In this document: positions 56,608 through 64,000 of the stretch, in pieces
Layout of the letters: every line of letters begins with the position of its first letter
Numbering within the stretch: position 1 is the stretch's first letter
NCBI RefSeq assembly: GCF_000828895.1
Contig: NZ_AP014568.1
Coordinates: 62,001-126,000, forward strand
Direction: 5' to 3'
DNA from: Serpentinimonas raichei
Lineage (GTDB): Bacteria > Pseudomonadota > Gammaproteobacteria > Burkholderiales > Burkholderiaceae_C
Length of the DNA stretch: 64,000 nucleotides
The notes under the pieces: generated by a model
The model's input: the letters and a program-made list of their open reading frames with translations, nothing else
Database searches by the model: none
What the model was told of the DNA's origin: nothing
Translations under genes and position numbers: made by a program

Positions 56608-57837
56608 ATGCCTGTGAACTGGACCGCCCCTGATGCCGCCAGCCTGCACCCGGTGCCCGGCGTGCGCATCGGCGTGGCCGAAGCCGGGGTGCGCAAGCCC
56701 AACCGCAAAGACCTGACCGTGCTACTGCTCGAACCCGGCAGCGCCGTGGCCGGGGTGTTCACGCGCAACCGCTATTGCGCCGCGCCGGTGCAGGTGTGCC
56801 GCGAGCACCTAGAGGCGGGGGCTGCCATCCGTGCGCTGCTCATCAACACCGGCTGCGCCAACGCCGGCACCGGTGAGAGCGGCCTGGCGCACGCGCGCCA
56901 GACCTGCGCCGCGCTGGCCCAGCGGCTGGGCTTGCAGGCGCAGCAGGTGCTGCCTTTTTCCACCGGCGTGATCATGGAGCCGCTGCCGGTGCAGCGCGTG
57001 ATCGACGGGCTCGATGCCGCGCTGGCCGACGCCCAGCCCGCGCACTGGCTGCGCGCCGCCGAAGGCATCATGACCACCGACACCGTGGCCAAGGCCGCCA
57101 GCCGCCAGTTGCAGATCGGCGGCCAGACCGTGACCCTGTCTGGCATGGCCAAGGGCGCGGGCATGATCCGCCCCAACATGGCGACCATGCTCGGCTTTGT
57201 CGCCACCGACGCGCGCATCCAGCCGGCGCTGCTGCCCGAGCTGGCGCTGCGGCTGGCCGAGGTGTCGTTTAACCGCATCACCATCGACGGCGACACCTCC
57301 ACCAACGACTCCTTCATCCTGATCGCCACCGGGCAGGCAGCACACCCCGAGATCACTGACCTGGCCAGCCCCGACGGCCTGCTGCTGCTGGCGGCCCTGA
57401 CCGAGCTGGCGCAGACGCTGGCGCACGCCATCGTGCGCGACGGCGAGGGCGCGACCAAGTTCATCACCGTGCGCGTGGAGGGCGGGCGCGATGCCGCCGA
57501 ATGCCTGCAAGTGGCGTATGCGATTGCGCACTCGCCGCTGGTCAAAACCGCCTTCTACGCCAGCGACCCGAACCTGGGCCGCATTCTGGCGGCAGTGGGC
57601 TACGCCGGCATTGCCGACCTGGACCAAAACCAGATCGAGCTGCACCTCGACGACGTGCACGTGGTCACGCAGGGCGGGCGCCACCCCGGCTACACCGAGC
57701 AAGCGGGCGCGCGCGTGCTGCGCCAGAGCGAGATCACCATCCGCGTCGGGCTGGGCCGCGGCGCGGCGGCCGAGACGGTCTGGACTTGCGACCTGAGCCA
57801 CGAGTACGTGAGCATCAACGCCGATTACCGCTCCTAA
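56608..57837 (+). CDS. argJ: Bifunctional ornithine acetyltransferase / N-acetylglutamate synthase ArgJ
   Basis: A 409-residue ArgJ, which recycles the acetyl group from N-acetylornithine to glutamate in arginine synthesis. The autocleavage site is in [17 protein letters not shown] (cut before the Thr of ATML), giving alpha and beta chains. [30 protein letters not shown] [16 protein letters not shown], and [13 protein letters not shown] are conserved. It is 21 bases after secA and 18 bases before the ATPase gene. Confidence 0.96.
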   Translation: MPVNWTAPDAASLHPVPGVRIGVAEAGVRKPNRKDLTVLLLEPGSAVAGVFTRNRYCAAPVQVCREHLEAGAAIRALLINTGCANAGTGESGLAHARQTCAALAQRLGLQAQQVLPFSTGVIMEPLPVQRVIDGLDAALADAQPAHWLRAAEGIMTTDTVAKAASRQLQIGGQTVTLSGMAKGAGMIRPNMATMLGFVATDARIQPALLPELALRLAEVSFNRITIDGDTSTNDSFILIATGQAAHPEITDLASPDGLLLLAALTELAQTLAHAIVRDGEGATKFITVRVEGGRDAAECLQVAYAIAHSPLVKTAFYASDPNLGRILAAVGYAGIADLDQNQIELHLDDVHVVTQGGRHPGYTEQAGARVLRQSEITIRVGLGRGAAAETVWTCDLSHEYVSINADYRS

Positions 57838-57855
57838 AACGCGCGCCGCCTCCGC

Positions 57856-58770
57856 ATGAACGAAGCCTTTGAACGCCTGCTGCAGCGCGCCGAAACCCTG
57901 CTGGCGCGCATCGAAGCGGTGCTGCCGCAGCCCCTGAGCGCGCCCGATTGGGGCGCGGCGCTGGCTTGGCGCTACCGCAAACGCGGCGGTCACGGGCTGC
58001 TGGAGCCGGTGCGCCACATCGGGGCCATGGCGCTGTCCGACTTGCAAGAAATCGAACCACAAAAAGAGCGCCTGGTGCGCAACACGGCGCATTTCGTGCA
58101 GGGGCTGCCGGCCAACAACGTGCTGCTCACCGGGGCGCGCGGCACCGGCAAAAGCTCGCTCATCCGCGCCTGCCTGCACGCCTTGGCGCCGCAGGGGCTG
58201 CGCCTGATCGAAGTGGACAAGACCGACCTGACCGACTTGCCCGACATCGTGGCGCTGGTGGCCGAGCGCCCCGAGCGCTTCATCGTTTTTTGCGACGACC
58301 TCAGCTTCGAAGACGGCGAGCCCGGCTACAAGGCGCTCAAGTCGATGCTGGACGGATCGGTGGCCGCCAGCAGCCCCAATGTGCTGATTTATGCCACCAG
58401 CAACCGGCGCCACCTGCTGCCCGAATACCAGCGCGACAACCTCAGCCACCAACGCGACGAAGACGGCGAACTGCACCCCGGCGAAGCGGTGGAAGAAAAA
58501 ATCTCGCTCTCGGAGCGCTTCGGGCTCTGGATCAGCTTTTACCCCTTCAGCCAGGACGAATACCTGACCGTGGTGCGCCAGTGGCTGGGGCATTTTGGCG
58601 TGCCCGAGGCGGCGATCGAGGCCGCGCGCGGGCAGGCGCTGGTGTGGGCGCTCGAGCGCGGTTCGCGCAGCGGCCGGGTGGCGCACCAGTTTGCGCGCGA
58701 CTACGCCGGCAACCACCCGGCCAGCGCGGTGGCGGAATCTGGCGCAGCCCCACCCTCATTCCATCCATGA
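57856..58770 (+). CDS. DUF815 family AAA ATPase
   Basis: A 304-residue ATPase. Walker A lies in NVLLTGARGTGKSSLIRA (about residues 90-107), Walker B in FIVFCDDLSFEDGE, sensor 1 in VLIYATSNRRHL, and a late arginine block RSGRVAHQFARDY. The DUF815 family is widespread and its role is not established. It overlaps mutT by ATGA, so the two are probably translated together. Confidence 0.9.
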   Translation: MNEAFERLLQRAETLLARIEAVLPQPLSAPDWGAALAWRYRKRGGHGLLEPVRHIGAMALSDLQEIEPQKERLVRNTAHFVQGLPANNVLLTGARGTGKSSLIRACLHALAPQGLRLIEVDKTDLTDLPDIVALVAERPERFIVFCDDLSFEDGEPGYKALKSMLDGSVAASSPNVLIYATSNRRHLLPEYQRDNLSHQRDEDGELHPGEAVEEKISLSERFGLWISFYPFSQDEYLTVVRQWLGHFGVPEAAIEAARGQALVWALERGSRSGRVAHQFARDYAGNHPASAVAESGAAPPSFHP

Positions 58771-59249
58771 GCACGCCCCCGCTGCTGGTGGTGGACGCCA
58801 CGCAGCCGCGCGCGCCGGGGCACGGCCAGCGCCTGATCGAGGTGGCGGTGGGCGTGGTGTTCGACGCCCAAGGGCGTTTTTTGCTCACCAGCCGCCCGCC
58901 GGGCAAGGTCTATGCGGGTTACTGGGAGTTCCCCGGCGGCAAGATCGAGGCGGGTGAGAGCGCCGCGCAGGCGCTGCAGCGCGAGCTGCACGAGGAGCTG
59001 GGCTTGCGCATCGGCGGCGTGCAGCCGTGGCGCGAGCTGCGGGTGGACTATCCGCACGGCCTGGTGCGGCTGCAGGTGGGCTTGGTCAGCGACTGGGACG
59101 GCCCGCTGCAAATGCGCGAAGGGCAGCAGCACGCCTGGCAGACTTGGCCGGTGCAGGTGGCGCCGTTGTTGCCGGGCTCGGTGCCGCTGTTGCAGTGGTT
59201 GCAACCAGCGCCCTCAGGCGCAGAGCGTAAATTCGAGCTCGGTTTCTGA
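58767..59249 (+). CDS. mutT: Nudix hydrolase MutT, 8-oxo-dGTP diphosphatase
   Basis: A 160-residue Nudix protein. The Nudix box is complete: GGKIEAGESAAQALQREL followed by HEELGL. The preceding RPPGKVYAGYWEFPGG block is characteristic of MutT, which removes oxidised guanine nucleotides. The gene sits beside zapD-coaE-pilD, as is common in betaproteobacteria. Its 3' end overlaps that of zapD by 36 bases on the other strand. Confidence 0.92.
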   Translation: MSTPPLLVVDATQPRAPGHGQRLIEVAVGVVFDAQGRFLLTSRPPGKVYAGYWEFPGGKIEAGESAAQALQRELHEELGLRIGGVQPWRELRVDYPHGLVRLQVGLVSDWDGPLQMREGQQHAWQTWPVQVAPLLPGSVPLLQWLQPAPSGAERKFELGF

Positions 59250-59969
59250 CAAGCTGGCCAGTTGCGGCTTGCCGCTGCTGCCAGACTGCAACAGGCGCAC
59301 CGCAAAAAACATCCGGTTGCCGCTGATCTCGGGCACCAGTTGCAGCGCCGGGTCGATCCACAGCCGCAGCAACTGGTAGGTTTTGCCTTGGGCCAGGTTT
59401 TGCTGGAACTGGCCGTCGATGGCCATCACCTTTTGCGGGTGCGCCGTTTCGCGCAGCACGCTCAGCAGCACCTGCACCGGATCGAGCAGCGGTGCCAGCG
59501 TCTGCGCCCAGCCTTGCAGTTCCAACTGGCGCTGCTCGGGGCTGCGGTGCTGCCAGTCGTGGTAAGCAGGCAAGTCGAACTCGCAGGTGCCCCCCGGAAT
59601 GGCAATGCGGCTGCGCAGGGCCGCCAGCCATTCGTTGTCGGCCAGCGACTGGCCGATCTTGCCGCACTCTTGCAAGGCGGCGTACTGGGCCTCGAGCCGG
59701 GCGATGAACGCTTCCAGTGCCACCTCGGAGATGGCCGGATTGCCCCGATAGCCGAGGTACTGCTGCTTGAGGCGCTCCAGATCCTTGAGGATTTCGGTTT
59801 TCAAGTCGGAGCGCGCGCCGACTTCGAGCAGCTCGAACAGGGTGTGCAGGGCAAAATGATGCGACAGCGCCGAACTCTGTGCGCCGAGCTGGCCCAGCCG
59901 GTCGGCCAAACGCTCCAGCCGCAAGTAGGTGCGGATGCGTTCGTTGAACGGGTACTCGTAGAGGATCAC
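59214..59969 (-). CDS. zapD: Cell division protein ZapD
   Basis: A 251-residue ZapD (DUF1342) that bundles FtsZ filaments at the division site. YEYPFNERIRTYLRLERL at the start, a central helical domain and the C-terminal beta domain with PEISGNRMFFAVRLL are family features. Normal length. It lies 7 bases after coaE on the same strand. Confidence 0.94.
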   Translation of the reverse strand: MILYEYPFNERIRTYLRLERLADRLGQLGAQSSALSHHFALHTLFELLEVGARSDLKTEILKDLERLKQQYLGYRGNPAISEVALEAFIARLEAQYAALQECGKIGQSLADNEWLAALRSRIAIPGGTCEFDLPAYHDWQHRSPEQRQLELQGWAQTLAPLLDPVQVLLSVLRETAHPQKVMAIDGQFQQNLAQGKTYQLLRLWIDPALQLVPEISGNRMFFAVRLLQSGSSGKPQLASLSETELEFTLCA

Positions 59970-59976
59970 GCTTCGA

Positions 59977-60615
59977 TCATAGCCCGAATTGATGCCGTTG
60001 CTCGGCGTAAGCGCGCTGCACTTGGGCTTGCAATTGCGCCAGGGTGGTGGGGGCGTCGTTGTCTAGCACCACATCGGCCAGCGCCAGCCGCTCGGCCCGG
60101 CTGGCTTGCGCCGCCAGCACCGCCTGCACCTGCGCCAGCGGCCAGCCGTTGCGCTGCAACACGCGCGCGGTTTGGGTTTCGGGCGTGCAATCGACCACCC
60201 ACACCGCATCCACCTGCTCGCGCCAGTGCGGGGATTCGGCCAGCAAGGGCAGGTCGAGTACCACGCAGTCGCTGCGGCCCTGCTGCCGAATCTGCGCGCA
60301 AGCCTGCTCGATGGCGGCGCGCACCAGCGGGTGCACGATGGCTTCCAGCCGCTGGCGCGCCGCCGGCTGGGCAAAGACCAGCGCGCGCATCTGGTCCCGA
60401 TCCAGCGCCCCATCGGGCCCGATGAAGGCCGGGCCAAAGGTGGCGCGGATGGGCTCGATGGCGGCCCCACCGGGGGCGGTGCAGGCACGCGCCAGCGCGT
60501 CGGCGTCGAGCACCGGCGCGCCCAGCGCCTGCAGCATGGCCACCACCGTGCTCTTGCCGCTGCCGATGCCGCCGGTCAGGCCGATGCGCCAGGGAAGCTG
60601 AGGGTGGGCGCGCAT
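59977..60615 (-). CDS. coaE: Dephospho-CoA kinase CoaE
   Basis: A 212-residue P-loop kinase for the last step of coenzyme A synthesis. GLTGGIGSGKSTV is the Walker A; DADALARACTAPGG and VLDLPLLAES are the substrate blocks. It sits between pilD (20 bases upstream) and zapD, the usual betaproteobacterial order. The frame is open upstream across pilD but that part is shadow. Confidence 0.95.
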   Translation of the reverse strand: MRAHPQLPWRIGLTGGIGSGKSTVVAMLQALGAPVLDADALARACTAPGGAAIEPIRATFGPAFIGPDGALDRDQMRALVFAQPAARQRLEAIVHPLVRAAIEQACAQIRQQGRSDCVVLDLPLLAESPHWREQVDAVWVVDCTPETQTARVLQRNGWPLAQVQAVLAAQASRAERLALADVVLDNDAPTTLAQLQAQVQRAYAEQRHQFGL

Positions 60616-60635
60616 GGGGCCGGGCGGGACCTTGT

Positions 60636-61514
60636 TTAGAGCCCGACCCAGCCCAGCAGCGTGGCCGGGCCGAGCACCAGCGCCAGCAGGGCGCCAAACG
60701 CCAGAAACGGCCCGAACGGCACGTAGCCGCCCTCGCGCAGGCCGCTGCTGTATTTCATCGCCAGCCCGACCACCGCCCCGAGCACCGAGGCCAGCAGCAG
60801 GATCGGGATCAAGGCCTGCCAGCCCAACCAGGCCCCGAGCGCGGCAAAGAGCTTGAAGTCGCCATAGCCCATGCCCTCTTTGCCGGTGAGCAGCTTGAAG
60901 GCCCAGTAGATCGACCACAGCGACAAATAGCCCGCCACCGCGCCCCACAGCGCGTCGTCGAGCGCAAGGCCGCTCCAGCCCAGCGCCGCCGCCAGCAGGC
61001 CGGCCCACAGCAGCGGCAGCGTGATGTCGTCGGGCAGCAGCGTGGTGTCCCAGTCGATAAAGGCCAACGCCAGCACGGCGGCCACAAAACCCATCCAGGC
61101 CAGCGCCGGCCAGCCCGGGCCGTGCAGGTGCATCACCCAGGCAAAGCCCAGGCCGGTGAGCAGCTCCACCAGCGGGTAGCGCAGCCCGATCGGGGCCGCG
61201 CAGGCGCTGCAGCGGCCGCGCAGCAAGGCGTAGCTGAGCAGTGGGATGTTGTGGTACCAAGCAATGCCGGCACCGCAGGCCGGGCAGCGCGAGCGCGGCG
61301 TGAGCAGGTTGAGCGCCGGGGCTTGGGGGGCTTGGGGGGTCGAAGAAGGGACAGCAGGTGCAGCCGGGTGCAGCTCGGCGCATTCAGCGGCCCAGCGCCG
61401 CTCCAGCATGATCGGCAGCCGGTGTATCACCACATTGAGAAAGCTGCCAATCAGCAGGCCCAGTACGGCGGCCAAGCCTATGCCCAGCGGGCCAGTGAGG
61501 GTGTCCAGTGGCAT
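60636..61514 (-). CDS. pilD: Prepilin peptidase / N-methyltransferase PilD
   Basis: A 292-residue polytopic inner-membrane aspartic protease that cuts and methylates type IV prepilins. The cytoplasmic loop with two CxxC pairs (CPACGAG, CSACAAP) marks the methyltransferase part. The catalytic aspartates are in LAFIDWDTTLLPDD and GMGYGDFKL. An Ala/Pro-rich insert precedes the first CxxC. pilB and pilC, which often precede it, are not here; a repeat and a sugar locus stand instead. Confidence 0.94.
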   Translation of the reverse strand: MPLDTLTGPLGIGLAAVLGLLIGSFLNVVIHRLPIMLERRWAAECAELHPAAPAVPSSTPQAPQAPALNLLTPRSRCPACGAGIAWYHNIPLLSYALLRGRCSACAAPIGLRYPLVELLTGLGFAWVMHLHGPGWPALAWMGFVAAVLALAFIDWDTTLLPDDITLPLLWAGLLAAALGWSGLALDDALWGAVAGYLSLWSIYWAFKLLTGKEGMGYGDFKLFAALGAWLGWQALIPILLLASVLGAVVGLAMKYSSGLREGGYVPFGPFLAFGALLALVLGPATLLGWVGL

Positions 61515-61640
61515 GGGGCGACGCAAAGAGTGGAAGTGCTGGAAGTGTAAACGGGGCGGGGGTGTTAACGGGGCGGGAGGTGTCAAGCGGCAGAGGGCCG
61601 TCCCCGATTTCCCGCCCTGAGCCTAAGTCCGCCGTTGGCC

Positions 61641-61682
61641 CTGAGCCTGTCGAAGGGCTTGCCGTGGCTTCGACAGGCTCAG
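61641..61682. repeat. REP-like palindrome
   Basis: CTGAGCCTGTCGAAG (61641-61655) and CTTCGACAGGCTCAG (61668-61682) are perfect 15-base inverted repeats with a 12-base spacer, followed by CCCGAACGGG. I recall this core as a repeated extragenic palindrome in Burkholderiales. The rest of the gap 61515-61740 contains a short tandem repeat of a GGGGCGGG-bearing 18-mer (about 61548-61584) and no gene. Confidence 0.8.
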
Positions 61683-61740
61683 CCCGAACGGGTGGTGTTG
61701 ATCCCCACAACCGAAAAACCGTGGTCTGCCACAATCCCAC

Positions 61741-63705
61741 TCAACCCGCCTGCTGCTCTAGGTAAACCCAGTCCACAATCGCCTCGTTCGGGGTGTAGCC
61801 CGGCACCAGGTGCTGCAGTTGCAGGCGGATGGTGGGCACGTCGTTGTGCTGCATGGCCAAGTCGAGTTCGGCCAGGTGCCCTTCGAGCTGCGCCCAGGGC
61901 AAAAAATCGTCCTGCGCTTTGAGGATGCGCGGGTGCAGCGTGGGGCTGGGGTTGTCGCCCAGCAGCAGTTCTTCGTACAGCTTCTCGCCCGGGCGCAGGC
62001 CGCTGAGTTCGATGGCGATGTCGCCCGTGGGGTTGGCATCGTCTTGTACGCTCAGGCCCGAGAGCTCGATCATGCGCCGCGCCAGGTCGATGATGCGCAC
62101 CGGCTGCCCCATGTCCAGCACAAACACCTCGCCGCCCTTGGCCATGGCCCCGGCCTGGATGACGAGCTGCGCTGCCTCGGGGATGCTCATGAAGTAGCGC
62201 GTGATGTCGGGGTGCGTGAGCGTGAGCGGGCCGCCGTCGCGGATTTGCTGGCGAAACTTGGGCACCACCGAGCCCGATGAGCCCAGCACGTTGCCAAAGC
62301 GCACCATGGCAAAGCGGGTCGTGCCCGCGGTGCCCGCCGCGCCCGCCGATGCCGCCGCCAGCGCCTGCAGCACCATTTCGGCCAGGCGCTTGCTGGCGCC
62401 CATGATGTTGGTCGGGCGCACCGCTTTGTCGGTGCTCACCAGCACAAAATCGCTCACCCCCGCCTGCAGCGCCGCCTGCGCCGTGCGCAGCGTGCCCAGC
62501 ACGTTGTTCTTCACCCCTTCAGCCGGGTTGTGCTCCACCAGCGGCACGTGCTTGTAGGCGGCGGCGTGGTAGACCGTGTGCGGCTGCCAGGTTTGCATGA
62601 TTTCGTGCAGGCGCGCGGCGTCTTGCACCGAGGCCAGCAGCGGCAGCAGCTCGATCTGCCCCGGGTCGGCCCCGGCAGCGCCCGCTGTGCGCTTGTCTTC
62701 GAGCTCGTGGTGAATGGCGTAGAGGGCGAATTCGCTCTGCTCCAGCAGCAGCAGCTTGGCCGGCCGCACGGCCCAGATCTGGCGGCACAGTTCGCTGCCA
62801 ATGGAGCCACCCGCCCCCGTGACCAACACCACCTTGCCGACGATGTTTTTGGCCAGCAAAATGTGGTTGGGGGCCACCGGCTCGCGCCCGAGCAAGTCGT
62901 CGAGGTCGAGCTCGCGCACATCGGCCAGGCTCACCTTGCCCTGCGCCAGGTCGTTCATGCTGGGCAGCGTGCGCACCGCCACGTGCGCGGCACGCATTTG
63001 TTCGATCACCTCGTTGCGCCGCTTGCGCCCAATGTTGGGCATGGCCAGCAGCACATCGCGTATGCCTAGGGTGCGCGCCAGCACCGGCAGGTCGGCCGGG
63101 TTGTAGATGGGCAGCCCGTTGAGCACGTGGCCGTGCAGGCGCTCGTCGTCGTCGAGCAAACCGGCCACTTGCAGCTCGGGGCTGTGCTGCATGGCGGCGG
63201 CCAGTTGGCGCCCGCTTTGCCCGGCACCGTAGATCAGCACCCGGGGCCGCTGGGCGCGGCGCAGCAGGCCCTGGTACTGCTCGCCCAGCCAGTGCCGCGC
63301 CAGCGCGCGCGAAGCGCCCACAAACAGCAGCAGCAGCAGCGGCTGGATCAGGCCCACGGTGCGCGGCACGCCCGGCACCCCAATGGCGGTAAAAATCGCC
63401 GCATACAGCAGCGCATAGATTGCCACCGCCCGCGCCACCGCCAGCAGCGCTGGCCAGCCGCTGTAGCGGAAAATGGCCCGGTAAAGCCCCGAGACGATAA
63501 AGATCGGCAGCGCCAGCGCCACCGCGCCCGCCACCGCCCACCGCGCCGCCCCGCTGAGCGGCACCAGCTCGCCCAGGCGCAAATAAAACGCCAACCAGAC
63601 CGTGAGCACGCACAGCGCCAAGTCCACCAGCAGCGCCACGGCGCGCTTGGCGGGGCGGGGCAGGGCGAGGATGGGGGAGCTTAGTTTATGGAGCAACAGA
63701 TTCAT
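61741..63705 (-). CDS. Membrane-bound nucleotide-sugar 4,6-dehydratase, PglF/WbpM/CapD type
   Basis: A 654-residue inner-membrane enzyme. Four N-terminal helices (to about 130) lead to a CoA-binding-like Rossmann domain (VLIYGAGQSGRQL), then the SDR dehydratase domain: VLVTGAGGSIGSELCRQI, YHAAAYKHVPLVE, STDKAVRPTNIMGASKRLAE where Met replaces the usual Tyr of YxxxK as in PglF, and MVRFGNVLGSSGSVVP. It most likely turns UDP-GlcNAc into a 4-keto-6-deoxy sugar. It overlaps the upstream aminotransferase by 20 bases, which fits synthesis of a bacillosamine-type amino sugar. Confidence 0.92.
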   Translation of the reverse strand: MNLLLHKLSSPILALPRPAKRAVALLVDLALCVLTVWLAFYLRLGELVPLSGAARWAVAGAVALALPIFIVSGLYRAIFRYSGWPALLAVARAVAIYALLYAAIFTAIGVPGVPRTVGLIQPLLLLLFVGASRALARHWLGEQYQGLLRRAQRPRVLIYGAGQSGRQLAAAMQHSPELQVAGLLDDDERLHGHVLNGLPIYNPADLPVLARTLGIRDVLLAMPNIGRKRRNEVIEQMRAAHVAVRTLPSMNDLAQGKVSLADVRELDLDDLLGREPVAPNHILLAKNIVGKVVLVTGAGGSIGSELCRQIWAVRPAKLLLLEQSEFALYAIHHELEDKRTAGAAGADPGQIELLPLLASVQDAARLHEIMQTWQPHTVYHAAAYKHVPLVEHNPAEGVKNNVLGTLRTAQAALQAGVSDFVLVSTDKAVRPTNIMGASKRLAEMVLQALAAASAGAAGTAGTTRFAMVRFGNVLGSSGSVVPKFRQQIRDGGPLTLTHPDITRYFMSIPEAAQLVIQAGAMAKGGEVFVLDMGQPVRIIDLARRMIELSGLSVQDDANPTGDIAIELSGLRPGEKLYEELLLGDNPSPTLHPRILKAQDDFLPWAQLEGHLAELDLAMQHNDVPTIRLQLQHLVPGYTPNEAIVDWVYLEQQAG

Positions 63706-64000
63706 CCAATTTCAAACTACCAGAAGCCTCGTGCAGCACACCAGCGGCCACTGTGGCTGCCTGGTTCATCTCGGCCACGGTCAGCGTGGGGTGCACCAAA
63801 AACATCAGGCTGGTTGCGCCCATTTGCTTGGCAACAGGCAGCCGCTCGGCCGGCCGCCAGCCGGTGTGGTCAAAGGCTTTTTCCAGGTACACCTCGGAAC
63901 AACTGCCTTGGTAGCAGGGCACCCCTTGGGCATTGATGGCCTCGATGATGCGCTCGCGGCTCCAGCCGGTGGCCAGATTTTCGGGGCGCACATAGGCGTA
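63686..64000 (-). CDS. DegT/DnrJ/EryC1-type sugar aminotransferase, C-terminal part
   Basis: Only the last 104 residues are in the window. They fit the C-terminal small domain of PLP-dependent DegT-family aminotransferases: RERIIEAINAQGVPCYQG, YLEKAFDHTG, RLPVAKQMGATSLMFLVHPTLT and a final helix. Together with the dehydratase behind it, it would aminate the 4-keto sugar. The PLP lysine lies outside the window, so activity cannot be checked. Confidence 0.85.
   Translation of the reverse strand, partial: YAYVRPENLATGWSRERIIEAINAQGVPCYQGSCSEVYLEKAFDHTGWRPAERLPVAKQMGATSLMFLVHPTLTVAEMNQAATVAAGVLHEASGSLKLDESVAP

Overview
The window reads as the chromosome of a high-GC betaproteobacterium, most likely a Burkholderiales/Comamonadaceae member. 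Supporting this inference are the family content (fdsGBA-type formate dehydrogenase, phasin, pilT-pilU, zapD-coaE-pilD, short ATGA-coupled genes) and a 15-bp-arm palindrome of a kind I recall as common in that family. The combination of NAD-linked formate dehydrogenase, an oxalate/formate-type transporter and a SbtA/SbtB bicarbonate pair would suit a formate-using, possibly autotrophic organism. Genus cannot be set from the sequence.

1-14.4 kb is a C1 and molybdenum block. A minus-strand operon fdhD-fdsG-fdsB-fdsA(N-terminal half)-fdsA(catalytic half)-fdsD is followed by a NarK-type transporter cut by the window edge. Divergent from it is an OFA-family MFS transporter whose 5' region carries a 139-bp MITE-like element with an 8-bp target duplication. 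Then come sbtA-sbtB, a nitroreductase-like gene with mobA, a BepA-like protease and moaC. MobA and MoaC belong to the pathway that makes the cofactor used by the formate dehydrogenase.

14.4-29.5 kb is mostly housekeeping: rmuC, 3-hydroxybutyryl-CoA dehydrogenase, a phasin with two PhaR-like operator motifs, a Pat-type acetyltransferase with a DUF502 protein, rsmI/yraN/dolP, pilT/pilU, yggS and an orphan PAS histidine kinase.

29.5-53.6 kb is the accessory part. It carries five toxin-antitoxin-like modules (HigBA, HepT-MntA, Phd-VapC, an AbiEii-like pair and a ParE-type pair with a truncated toxin), a glcD gene with broken partial copies on both sides, and hsp20. It also holds a polysaccharide-export locus (gfcA-like, gfcB, a giant gfcC-yjbH-PAP2 fusion, a wza-like gene and a kinase-less wzz-like gene). 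A degraded copy of the 3' end of a lysR gene precedes this locus and the intact lysR follows it. purU, glmU and glmS follow, then two near-identical PAS chemoreceptors made by a tandem duplication that also copied the end of glmS.

53.8-64 kb is housekeeping again (secA, argJ, a DUF815 ATPase, mutT, zapD, coaE, pilD) and ends in a second surface-sugar locus: a membrane nucleotide-sugar dehydratase and a DegT-type aminotransferase cut by the window edge.

The most unusual object is the 1190-residue GfcC-YjbH-PAP2 fusion. It sits in a group-4-capsule-like locus that lacks the usual tyrosine kinase and phosphatase.
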